Source: Jeotgalibacillus salarius (GTDB taxonomy: Bacteria > Bacillota > Bacilli > Bacillales > Jeotgalibacillaceae). From it: 64,000 bases of DNA. Within the stretch, counting starts at the first letter, position 1, and every line of letters starts with the position of its first letter. The stretch covers positions 308,128 through 372,127 of the forward strand of contig NZ_SORX01000003.1 of NCBI RefSeq assembly GCF_004405125.1. The letters are read 5' to 3'. The notes under the pieces are model-generated. The model made no database searches and had not been told where the DNA came from. It worked only from the letters and a program-made list of their open reading frames with translations. A program made the translations under genes and the position numbers. Shown here piece by piece: positions 16,684 to 24,240 of this stretch.

Positions 16684-16806
16684 ATGGATATTGTCGGTAG
16701 TTTATTCGGTGGCGCTATCGTGCTGCTGATCATTTATATGATCTCGAGGGTCGCTCATTATTTTAATAACAACCAAAAACAAATGATTGAAATGAATAAG
16801 AAGTAG
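16684..16806 (+). CDS. Micro-protein, single membrane helix (40 residues)
   Basis: Reads MDIVGSLFGGAIVLLIIYMISRVAHYFNNN and a charged tail QKQMIEMNKK: one membrane helix with a basic cytosolic end. GAGGAG lies 8 bases before the ATG, a stronger signal than chance would give. It lies between two membrane-protein genes on the same strand. Function unknown. Confidence 0.65.
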   Translation: MDIVGSLFGGAIVLLIIYMISRVAHYFNNNQKQMIEMNKK

Positions 16807-16892
16807 ATCAGTTAATGAAGATGGTGGAAGAAAAAAAGAGAAGCTGAATTTGCAGTTAGGAAATACCAATTCAATAGAAAGAGTTGTTCCTC

Positions 16893-17438
16893 ATGACATA
16901 CATATTAATTGCTTTATTTATCATCGTGATAGGCCTGGTCCTTTATACACGCTCAAAGCTTGCAGGTATCCTGGTTGTCTCAACACCTGTCGTTATTTTG
17001 ACTGGCTGGTGGGTGTTAGTGTCCAATCACTATTTTGTTCCATCTACAAATTTAGAAAATGAAGCGGTTGGGGAATTCCGTTTACTTGAAACCCTCGCAG
17101 AAGATCAGTTGGATTCGCTTGGTACATTTGAAGAAAGAAAGCAGGAGAACGGCTACTCTTATCAAAACGAGGACCACCTACATCTCAGTACGGATGAAGA
17201 GAATAGAATTCTATCAGTTTCTTCAGGAGAATCTCATCTTGAAGCATCTTCCGGTTTAAAGGTTGGAGATCGTTTATCTAAAGCTAAAGCATTGTATGGG
17301 GATCATTTTTATACATATCAGGAGATGGGTTTGGGTGAAGCAACGGTTTATGTAGATCGGGAAAATCAGTTTTTGTTAACACTGTGGAGTAAAGATGAAA
17401 TGAGCATTTCAAGCATTTGGCTCTCAACGATCCATTAA
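16893..17438 (+). CDS. Membrane-anchored hypothetical protein
   Basis: About 181 residues: two N-terminal hydrophobic helices (ILIALFIIVIGLVLYT and GILVVSTPVVILTGWWVLV), then an extracytoplasmic domain. The C-terminal part (ILSVSSGESHLEASSGLKVGDRLSKAKALYGDHF) resembles the ligand-type domain seen in DUF4309-like proteins, where a GxxVGDxxxKAxxxYG motif recurs. The start is weakly marked (AAAGAG before ATG 16893; TTG 16884 is possible). Confidence 0.7.
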   Translation: MTYILIALFIIVIGLVLYTRSKLAGILVVSTPVVILTGWWVLVSNHYFVPSTNLENEAVGEFRLLETLAEDQLDSLGTFEERKQENGYSYQNEDHLHLSTDEENRILSVSSGESHLEASSGLKVGDRLSKAKALYGDHFYTYQEMGLGEATVYVDRENQFLLTLWSKDEMSISSIWLSTIH

Positions 17439-17444
17439 TAGACT

Positions 17445-17960
17445 TTAATTTGTTGGGGCCTCATTCTGCTCATAAATCACATTCTCCATCTCATCCCGAA
17501 TAATCACATCCGCAACCCTGACTCCACCAGATTCATTTTGACCATCATACAGCAAAAAAGCCCCTTTACTCTGATCCGTTTCAACAGTCTCAGCAGTTCC
17601 GTCAGAGTAAGTGATCGTAACGCTTTTTGCCTCTTTGCTGATCTCTTCCTCCATCACAACACTTGCGGCTACAATATCACCTGAAATCGTTCTGACCATG
17701 ACTGGATCACTTTCCGTCCACGCATACGGCGTGAATTCTTCATCATATTTCGCTGTTCGGTGTGCAACAGTATACAGGCCTTCTTTTACTAAAATAAACG
17801 TTCTATCATCCCCGTTCTTCACGTCAATCGGGTCGAGTTCATGCTGATCAACGAAGCCTTTAAGCTGTTCTTCTGACAAAGTCTTATCATGAAAAATACC
17901 AGTGATGTTTACAAGGATCAGAATAAAAACACCTAAAATAATCAACTTTTTCTTATTCAT
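17445..17960 (-). CDS. Membrane-anchored hypothetical protein
   Basis: 171 residues with a single N-terminal anchor (KKLIILGVFILILVNITGIF) and an extracytoplasmic beta-rich domain. No family recognised. Its ATG overlaps the stop of the DinB gene by 4 bases, so it is translationally coupled as the last gene of a five-gene minus-strand run (20052 to 17445). Confidence 0.7.
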   Translation of the reverse strand: MNKKKLIILGVFILILVNITGIFHDKTLSEEQLKGFVDQHELDPIDVKNGDDRTFILVKEGLYTVAHRTAKYDEEFTPYAWTESDPVMVRTISGDIVAASVVMEEEISKEAKSVTITYSDGTAETVETDQSKGAFLLYDGQNESGGVRVADVIIRDEMENVIYEQNEAPTN

Positions 17961-18475
17961 TCTCTCTCCCTCCTCAAGCGCTTTGTTTGAAAGATTTGAC
18001 CACTGTGCCGGGCTTCATGTTCGATCAAATGATAGATGACCCATTCAGGTGTCACATTGTATTCTTCTAATTCCCGTGACGTCCGCCAATCAATCCCGGT
18101 CATATTTCTAAAATGATCGCACAGCGTTTCTCTGACTTTTTGCAGCCGGTAAATATGCTGATCAATTGATTCACCTTTAAAAGGTGAGAGCCTTTCGTCT
18201 TTCCAGCTTTCTTTAGGAAACAAGGCTTCAATTTCCGGGTCCCAGTCCCGGCACAAAACCTCTCCATAAAGCCACCCTGCTTCCACAGCTGCAATATGGT
18301 ATAGAAGAGTGCCAATCGAATGGAGTCCTTCAGGTTCATCATCAAGTTCTTCCTGCGTTAAATCAATGATTTTAGAAAGAAGTGTTTGACGCACATCCTC
18401 CAGACACCAGACCTGTCGCCCAATATCCGGTGAATATCCTGGAAGAGTTTGGATCGTTAAGTGTTCTTTTGTCAT
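17957..18475 (-). CDS. DinB family protein
   Basis: 172 residues of the four-helix DinB/DUF664 fold. The three metal-ligand histidines are seen at IGTLLYHIAA and in YHLIEHEARHSGQ. Members are metal-dependent thiol transferases or S-transferases of low-molecular-weight thiol metabolism in Bacilli, although the substrate here is unknown. AGGAGG precedes the ATG. Confidence 0.88.
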   Translation of the reverse strand: MTKEHLTIQTLPGYSPDIGRQVWCLEDVRQTLLSKIIDLTQEELDDEPEGLHSIGTLLYHIAAVEAGWLYGEVLCRDWDPEIEALFPKESWKDERLSPFKGESIDQHIYRLQKVRETLCDHFRNMTGIDWRTSRELEEYNVTPEWVIYHLIEHEARHSGQIFQTKRLRRERE

Positions 18476-18516
18476 TAGAATCTCCTCCTGACAGGTTGAT
18501 TTGTCTCCAAAGCGTG

Positions 18517-19119
18517 TTATTGAATAAATTCAGCTTTTAAAAGATAAGCAACATCATACTCCTCAAGCTCATCCTGATATAAATCAGGATCTTCAGCGAA
18601 GTCAATAGGCAGTGAACTCATCATGCTCTCTGAAGAATGTGCAAGGTAAGCAAGCAGCAGTTCATCCTCTATCGGCTGCTCTTCTTCAACAAACAAACCC
18701 CACGTACTTGAGAAATCTCTTCCCGTAAGGTTTTGCATTGCGTCTTCCGTACTTGTATATGTTGTAGAATCCTCTACCCCAACACCAATACGAAAGTGCT
18801 GAACAGCCGGTCCACTTTCTTCATAAGGACCACTTGATGTTGTAAAAACGATCGATCCGTCCTGGTCAAGCGGCGTAATCATCTCACTGACGTTTTCTAT
18901 AAATTCCCCGTTCTCGTATTTCTCTACCCACACTTTCATTTCTGTATAGCTTTCTTTCAGGTCATATTCAAACATAAAATACTGATCTGCATTAACGGTG
19001 AGGATGAAACTTTCTCTTTCTGTCAGTTCAGACTCCTGGATTGAAGCAGATTCATCGTTATTACAGGCCCCTATTAATAAGACAAGCGGTAAAGCAAAAA
19101 CCAACTGATTCGTTTTCAT
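18517..19119 (-). CDS. Lipoprotein of unknown function
   Basis: 200 residues with a lipobox (LLIGAC, Cys19) and an extracytoplasmic, acidic domain. AGGAGG precedes the ATG. I do not recognise the family. Same strand as the preceding membrane-anchored protein gene (51-base gap) and the DinB gene downstream (41-base gap). Confidence 0.75.
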   Translation of the reverse strand: MKTNQLVFALPLVLLIGACNNDESASIQESELTERESFILTVNADQYFMFEYDLKESYTEMKVWVEKYENGEFIENVSEMITPLDQDGSIVFTTSSGPYEESGPAVQHFRIGVGVEDSTTYTSTEDAMQNLTGRDFSSTWGLFVEEEQPIEDELLLAYLAHSSESMMSSLPIDFAEDPDLYQDELEEYDVAYLLKAEFIQ

Positions 19120-19170
19120 CTACTAGCCTCCTAAAAAATCATTTTCCTGCTCTAAGATTGCAGAAGTTTT

Positions 19171-19620
19171 TTAAAGGCTCTCATCATAACCGCCCTGCTC
19201 TTTAAGATACGCTGCATCCTGCTCATTAATCTCAAAATACTCAACCTGGTCCCAGCTCTCCCCTGCACGCTCACCGATGATTGCGCCTTGTTCTGTAAAC
19301 CAGATTCTTGATTCAATCAGCACTGCAGACTGTGTTGGACTAGAAACCCAAATATGCATATCTGGCTCAACATCGCTCATTTCCTCATCAGAAGTCTCTT
19401 TATGCATAAATATCATCATTGTATTATCAATGACAGATTGATCTTCAATGTCTGAATAAACCTTTTCAAAGTTGATTCGCTCCGGCTGATCACCATCCTG
19501 ATAACCGAATTGCACTTCCCTTGATACTTCCTGAGGATTGATTTGCTGATTTGTTATGTAAACTGCAAAGAATACCAGGACCGCGATCGCTATAAATCCC
19601 AAAACTTTAAGTATTTTCAT
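19171..19620 (-). CDS. Membrane-anchored hypothetical protein
   Basis: 149 residues: an N-terminal anchor (LGFIAIAVLVFFAVYI) and an acidic extracytoplasmic domain with MHIWVSSPTQSAVLIESRIWF. No known family. AAGGAGG precedes the ATG, 15 bases after the RDD gene, so an operon is likely. Confidence 0.72.
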   Translation of the reverse strand: MKILKVLGFIAIAVLVFFAVYITNQQINPQEVSREVQFGYQDGDQPERINFEKVYSDIEDQSVIDNTMMIFMHKETSDEEMSDVEPDMHIWVSSPTQSAVLIESRIWFTEQGAIIGERAGESWDQVEYFEINEQDAAYLKEQGGYDESL

Positions 19621-19635
19621 AACGTCTCCTCCTTA

Positions 19636-20052
19636 CTAAGATGAACGACTCGTTTTCTTAATAACAACTGTATGAGCCAGAAAATCATGAAGTCCTCTCT
19701 TTTTAGGCGTAAAGCCGATCATAAAATACCCAATAAACAAAATTATATGGGATAACACACTGGCAAAGTAACGTCCGAAAGACTGCCAGAAAGAAATCTT
19801 TTCATAATGTCTGTTCGTAATTTTCATTCCTAACATCGCTTTGCCAGGGGTCGCTTGTAAACGTGTGATTGGAAACAGGATAAAAAAGCACGTGCTAATA
19901 AGACCAAAAGGAAGATAAATGGCTCTTATACTTTCAAAATCCGTCGTTCCGTAGACGAGATATGAAATAATCATGAATGGTGGAACGATAATCAATCCAT
20001 CAATCATAAACGCAACAAACCTTCTCCAAAAACCTCCATAGGAAGAATTCAT
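19636..20052 (-). CDS. RDD family membrane protein
   Basis: 138 residues. GGFWRRFVAFMIDGLIIVPP carries the R and D of the RDD motif, and TPGKAMLGMKI plus KKRGLHDFLAHTVVIKK are the other two signature parts. Three to four membrane helices. The family includes proton/sodium antiporter-like and unknown transport proteins. The true start is ATG 20052, which has AAGGAGG upstream; this AGG is part of the coding frame from an upstream TTG. First gene of the minus-strand run. Confidence 0.88.
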   Translation of the reverse strand: MNSSYGGFWRRFVAFMIDGLIIVPPFMIISYLVYGTTDFESIRAIYLPFGLISTCFFILFPITRLQATPGKAMLGMKITNRHYEKISFWQSFGRYFASVLSHIILFIGYFMIGFTPKKRGLHDFLAHTVVIKKTSRSS

Positions 20053-20274
20053 ACTGAATAACCTCCTTTTCAAATATTATCACTATAGTAACCTTACGTT
20101 TTATATGAATGAAAGTTTCTTTTTGCATTATAATATCTGGTATTTTATGTATACAGGAAGAGATAAAACAGATTACTCGTTGATGATTTGGGACGCAGTT
20201 CGAAATGGACAAATATTCAAATCCACTACAGCTGACTCCGTTTTATTTGTATTCACCAGACTTCATCCAATTTA

Positions 20275-20727
20275 TCACTGTAAAAAAGGATCGATTTTTT
20301 TATACCTTAAAATTGCTTTATCATTCGTTGTATTGACCAGCGTATGAAGTAATACTTCCATCGCCTGCTGATGCTGCCCCACATTATGCAGCGCCATGGA
20401 ATAGAAGACCTTTAATTGCTCAGCCTCCGGAAAAACTGCGATCGCCTCTTTTAAAATCTGAGCAGCTTCTTCGTATCTTCCTAATACGCGATATGTACTT
20501 CCTAACCCCAAGTAAGCACCTTCCAGATCCTCTGAAGGCAACCCAAGCTGAATAGCGCGCTCGTAATGCGGCACAGCTTCTCTTTCAAGTCCAAGATTGT
20601 CATAGCACCATGCCATTTGATATTGATATTCAGCGCGGTCCGGCTCTTTTTCAAGCACGCCTTCCATAAAATTTCTGGCTTCTTCGTAGTTCTTTTCTTC
20701 TCTGAGTTTCTTTAATTGTTCGAGCAT
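20275..20727 (-). CDS. Tetratricopeptide repeat protein
   Basis: 150 residues with three to four TPR units: YEEARNFMEGVLEKEPDRAEYQYQMAWCYDNLG, REAVPHYERAIQLGLP, GAYLGLGSTYRVLGRYEEAAQILKEAIAVFP, and a degenerate last one. A protein-protein interaction module without further domain. Start at ATG 20727 (AAAGGAG upstream). It follows the HAD phosphatase gene by 16 bases. Confidence 0.85.
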   Translation of the reverse strand: MLEQLKKLREEKNYEEARNFMEGVLEKEPDRAEYQYQMAWCYDNLGLEREAVPHYERAIQLGLPSEDLEGAYLGLGSTYRVLGRYEEAAQILKEAIAVFPEAEQLKVFYSMALHNVGQHQQAMEVLLHTLVNTTNDKAILRYKKIDPFLQ

Positions 20728-20743
20728 CAGAACACTCCTTTCA

Positions 20744-21403
20744 TTAAGCATCAACAGCAATTATCAATAACTCCTGCAAATCTTCTATCACATAGCTTGC
20801 TTCTGCATTTTCCCAGTGCAGATCTTCTTTCCAGACAGTTTTCATTCCTGTATGTCTCGCAGCTTTAATATCATTAAGAGGGTGATCACCTACAAACATT
20901 GTCTCTTCTGCTTTCACACCCATTCTTGCCAGCGCTCTTTTGAAAATTTCAGGATCAGGTTTTTTCAGATTTTCACAACCGGAGATAAGAATCTCATTAA
21001 AAAATTGCTCAATCCTAAGCCCCTTGATATTATTCTTTTGAAATTGGCAGCGGCCGTTTGAAATGATGCCTAACTTCAGACCATTTTGCTGCAGTCCTTC
21101 CAATGTTTGATGCAGGTTTGAAAATCCAACACAGTGATGCTGAAAATGATCCAGGTAATCCTGAAGTAACTGTTCGTAATTCAGACCAGCAATGTTAAAT
21201 TCTTTTATCAGCTGACTGTACACCTTATCCTTCCAGACATACCCTTTAGCATCCAGTTCAATAAACCTTTTCATATATGTATCTTTAGAGATGTGATGAA
21301 ATGCTTCTGAAAATCTCTCATATTGATCTTCTAAAAATTGTTTCAATGAAGCATCACGATCGAGGAGTGTGCCGTCCAGATCGAATAATATTGCTTTAAT
21401 CAT
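20744..21403 (-). CDS. HAD family hydrolase (YjjG-like phosphatase)
   Basis: 219 residues with the HAD motifs: I IKAILFDLDGTLLDRD (catalytic Asp pair), II GLKLGIISNGR, III KPDPEIFKRAL, IV MFVGDHPLNDIKAA. The C1-type cap is helical, as in nucleotide/phosphoglycolate-type phosphatases. Substrate unknown; its position between a kinase-fold phosphotransferase and a TPR protein suggests that they share a substrate or act in one pathway. Confidence 0.9.
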   Translation of the reverse strand: MIKAILFDLDGTLLDRDASLKQFLEDQYERFSEAFHHISKDTYMKRFIELDAKGYVWKDKVYSQLIKEFNIAGLNYEQLLQDYLDHFQHHCVGFSNLHQTLEGLQQNGLKLGIISNGRCQFQKNNIKGLRIEQFFNEILISGCENLKKPDPEIFKRALARMGVKAEETMFVGDHPLNDIKAARHTGMKTVWKEDLHWENAEASYVIEDLQELLIIAVDA

Positions 21404-21427
21404 ATACGTTTTCTCCCTTTGTTAGAT

Positions 21428-22393
21428 TTACTTTTCAGTCAGTATCTCGTCAAGCCGATGCCAGTTACTTGCAATCCATCTATTTTCTTCATTGAACCTT
21501 GTAAGGACAGTGGATCTTCCCGGCTTCGGCACGCTCAGCCACTCCGCTTCTCTCCACCAGTTCAGCTTTAATGCACGGATTAATCTGTCTATCGTTAACG
21601 GCTGGTACTCACGGAATCCATTTACAAAAGCGAGCGCAGATTTCACATCCAACAACTGATTACTCATACACCCCGACAATATTGGTCTCGCAATATCAAA
21701 ATCTTTGTATACAACATTTAGTCTGTCAAAATCCAGGATCGCTGACACTTCATTTCCCTCGAAAAGGATATTGTCGACGAACAAATCCCAATGACTCCAC
21801 CCAACTTCACACGTCGCAAATTGATCCGGTTCATTCTGCTCCAGGATGGAGAATTGCTCTTGTAAGTGAGTAAGCGTCTCTTCACAACCTGCTCTTTCAG
21901 CTTCTTTCCAACGCTTCTTCCAATCTTCAATCATGCTTTCCTTTGAACGAATATTCCAGTGAAGATCATTTGAAGCAGGCAAAAGCATATCCAGTGCAGC
22001 GTGCAGCCGGCCTACTGCTCTTCCTAAGCTGTACATCTGTGCCTCATTTGCTGTGCCTGGCACTAAGTTTTCTCCTGAACATTTCTCCGTGACAATGAAG
22101 CGTTCATCTCCGGTTGAACGGATAATAAATTGACCCTTAAAAGAATACGGTCTGGGTACCGGATGATGTAACTCCCACAGTTTAGCCTGAGTGTGAAGTG
22201 AAGCTTCTAATCCAGTCATTAAATGCTCAGGATAACGCTCTTTATGATATTGCTTTACAAAAAGATTCTCACCCGACGTATTGATCTCCCATTTCAGGTT
22301 TTTGTAACCGAGTTTAATTTGTCTGTCAGCTGTTACCGTAAGCTCAAAGTATTTCTCTATAGAATTAAAGATGTCCTGCTTTATAAAGTCCAT
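21428..22393 (-). CDS. Aminoglycoside phosphotransferase-fold kinase
   Basis: 321 residues of the APH/choline-kinase fold. The lobe linker and ATP site are near FVKQYHKERYP and RFIVTEKCSGENL; the catalytic loop is VGWSHWDLFVDNILF (HxDxxxxN type) and the magnesium site ILDFDRLN. No classic aminoglycoside specificity is visible, so it is better called a small-molecule kinase, such as spore, homoserine or hydroxylysine-type kinase relatives. ATG 22393 is selected because the preceding leader peptide stops at TGATG, overlapping the start. Confidence 0.85.
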   Translation of the reverse strand: MDFIKQDIFNSIEKYFELTVTADRQIKLGYKNLKWEINTSGENLFVKQYHKERYPEHLMTGLEASLHTQAKLWELHHPVPRPYSFKGQFIIRSTGDERFIVTEKCSGENLVPGTANEAQMYSLGRAVGRLHAALDMLLPASNDLHWNIRSKESMIEDWKKRWKEAERAGCEETLTHLQEQFSILEQNEPDQFATCEVGWSHWDLFVDNILFEGNEVSAILDFDRLNVVYKDFDIARPILSGCMSNQLLDVKSALAFVNGFREYQPLTIDRLIRALKLNWWREAEWLSVPKPGRSTVLTRFNEENRWIASNWHRLDEILTEK

Positions 22394-22461
22394 CAACTTA
22401 ACGACCAAAAATCTACCACTGAGTGATGATCAGGTGTGGTTAAAAAGCAATTTGTTTTCAT
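22393..22461 (-). CDS. 22-residue leader peptide coupled to the phosphotransferase gene
   Basis: Reads MKTNCFLTTPDHHSVVDFWS plus two residues, with a strong AAGGAG 9 bases before the ATG. Its TGA overlaps the ATG of the phosphotransferase, which itself has a poor Shine-Dalgarno site, so translation of the kinase probably depends on this leader. No repeated codons suggest a specific amino-acid sensor. Could also be a simple coupling device. Confidence 0.55.
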   Translation of the reverse strand: MKTNCFLTTPDHHSVVDFWSLS

Positions 22462-22513
22462 AGATTATCTTTCTCCTTAAATTACAGTCGCCTACGCTCT
22501 AATTCCCTTAAAT

Positions 22514-23107
22514 CTACTCGTGCACTTTCCCCTCAAACACAACAAACACGCCTCTTCCATGCCGCTCTACCCGTTCCACTTTAAATCCGGCCTCTTCGAA
22601 CAGCTGAATGGTCGGGCGGTTCAGGTGGCAGCCGTCACATACTGCTTTCCAGGCAGGTGTAAGGAAGTCCTGGGCTTTGGCTGCTGCCTGATGTTCAACC
22701 TTTATGTGCTCAAAGAAATGAAAGGTTGCTCCGGGCTTGCTGACTCTCTTCATTTCTTTTAATGCTTTTACTGGATCAGGTATGGTACAAAACACAAGTG
22801 TTCCGGTAATCGCATCAAATGACTGATCAGGAAATGGCAGTTCTTCAGCTTTGGCTGTATACGTCTGAACGGGGACAGACGCACGTTTGATTTTTTCTGA
22901 AGACTTTTCAATCATTTCAGGATTTGGTTCAATCGCTTCTACATATGCTGCTTTTTCATAGAACGGGAAGTTCGCGCCTGTGCCAAACCCAATTTCGAGT
23001 ACGTTTCCCTCTACATTCCCGAGTAAATTCTTTCTGATTTTCTGGAAAGCCGCTCTTTCAAATGGTGCCATTGCTATGTCATATACGGAGGAAAACAATT
23101 TACCCAT
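22514..23107 (-). CDS. Class I SAM-dependent methyltransferase
   Basis: 197 residues with motif I VLEIGFGTGANFPFY, post-I Glu in YVEAIEPNPEM, motif II FDAITGTLVFCTIP and motif III KPGATFHFFEH. Resembles the UbiE/PmtA-like group that methylates small lipids or quinones. GAGGTGG precedes the ATG. Single gene, 52 bases upstream of the leader peptide gene but separately initiated. Confidence 0.88.
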   Translation of the reverse strand: MGKLFSSVYDIAMAPFERAAFQKIRKNLLGNVEGNVLEIGFGTGANFPFYEKAAYVEAIEPNPEMIEKSSEKIKRASVPVQTYTAKAEELPFPDQSFDAITGTLVFCTIPDPVKALKEMKRVSKPGATFHFFEHIKVEHQAAAKAQDFLTPAWKAVCDGCHLNRPTIQLFEEAGFKVERVERHGRGVFVVFEGKVHE

Positions 23108-23253
23108 GTTTCAACCACCTCAATTAAATTAAAATATTCAGTTATTTTATTCCCTATTATTTCATGGAACTGGCAGGAATACCTAATCTTTTGCAGAATC
23201 TATTAACTTACCTTATCCATTTTATAAGGAATAACAACAAGCGAGGTTAAGCA

Positions 23254-23985
23254 ATGAAAAAATTCACAGAGCATACGCCTGTTGTGTTTGAGCAGGCCAG
23301 GGCTGACAGCAAAATCTTCAGAACAGAGTACCCCCTTTCAAAAGAACTGCGCAGGCAATTCATCAAGAACGTTTACGGCAAGTTAGATCACTATGTACTG
23401 AAACAATCTGTCACCGGCATGTACCCCGATTTCCTGAAGTTCGCCAGGATCTGTGAGGCCAGACCTGAAAAAGAAGAACACGCAGCGCAATTATTTTATT
23501 GGTGGCGACTTCTCAATGATGCACACAAAAACCCCTCATCTAATATCTTCTCTGAATTCCACTACGAGCATTTCACTTTTTTCAAAAAACATCCTATTTT
23601 TCTTTCCTGGCTTAACTTAGCTAAACAAGTATGTCCTGACTTTTATTACGTGGCTGAAGGAATTACTCCACACAGCTGCTATCTCATTCAATTAAAAGAC
23701 AGAAAAATCATCAAAATGATGCTTCCCGGATCCAATCAGTCACTTCCACAAAATGGCACTGTGATCTCAGCCACCTTACTCCCTTTTTCAAGCCAGCTCC
23801 ATCTCCCCATTGCGATGTACCAATTTGAAGAAGCCGCAACTGAAGACATTGTTGCAATCCTCAAACACTTTCATATCGAAATGAAGGATGAAATCGATCC
23901 GTACCAGGTCTGGCTGAAAATATTTAAATCTTTACTGCTCGTGGAAAAGTACTCTCTGTCGGGTGAAGAACCGTGGAAGAAATAA
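23254..23985 (+). CDS. Hypothetical protein, Trp/His-rich
   Basis: 243 residues, soluble, no signal. I do not recognise the family. Notable are the aromatic stretch AAQLFYWWRLLNDAH, FHYEHFTFFKKHPIFLSWL, and the C-terminal helix. GCGAGG precedes the ATG. The gap after it (23986-24240) holds the promoter for the peptide-binding lipoprotein. Confidence 0.7.
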   Translation: MKKFTEHTPVVFEQARADSKIFRTEYPLSKELRRQFIKNVYGKLDHYVLKQSVTGMYPDFLKFARICEARPEKEEHAAQLFYWWRLLNDAHKNPSSNIFSEFHYEHFTFFKKHPIFLSWLNLAKQVCPDFYYVAEGITPHSCYLIQLKDRKIIKMMLPGSNQSLPQNGTVISATLLPFSSQLHLPIAMYQFEEAATEDIVAILKHFHIEMKDEIDPYQVWLKIFKSLLLVEKYSLSGEEPWKK

Positions 23986-24161
23986 TAAGAAGGTGCGCCC
24001 TACAAAGACTGACACTTTTATAACCACTTATACAAAATTTTGTCACTTCACCACGTTAAATCATCAGAGTTAATAGAATGATAGATTTTACAAATTATAG
24101 AACCGCCGTAGCACTAAACTACTTTTATTCGTTAAACGAAATAATTTTTATACAAAAACTA

Positions 24162-24191
24162 TTGATTTTTATTCAGTTTTGCCTCTATAAT
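24162..24191 (+). promoter_or_regulatory. Sigma-A promoter of the oligopeptide-binding protein gene
   Basis: TTGATT at 24162-24167 and a perfect TATAAT at 24186-24191 with 18-base spacing. Transcription would start near 24198. Confidence 0.65.
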
Positions 24192-24203
24192 TTCAATAAT
24201 CTA

Positions 24204-24218
24204 AATTTTCGTAAATCT
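24204..24218. promoter_or_regulatory. CodY-box-like site before the oligopeptide-binding protein gene
   Basis: AATTTTCGTAAATCT matches 11 of 15 positions of the known CodY consensus (AATTTTCWGAAAATT) and lies between the -10 and the ribosome binding site. Matches with this many mismatches occur by chance in AT-rich DNA, so confidence is low. Confidence 0.25.
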
Positions 24219-24240
24219 AAACAATATGGGGGTCATTTCA

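Noticed and set aside
20105-20347. Plus-strand frame of 80 codons between the RDD and TPR genes
   Set aside because: It overlaps the 3' end of the TPR gene on the other strand and lacks a ribosome binding site.
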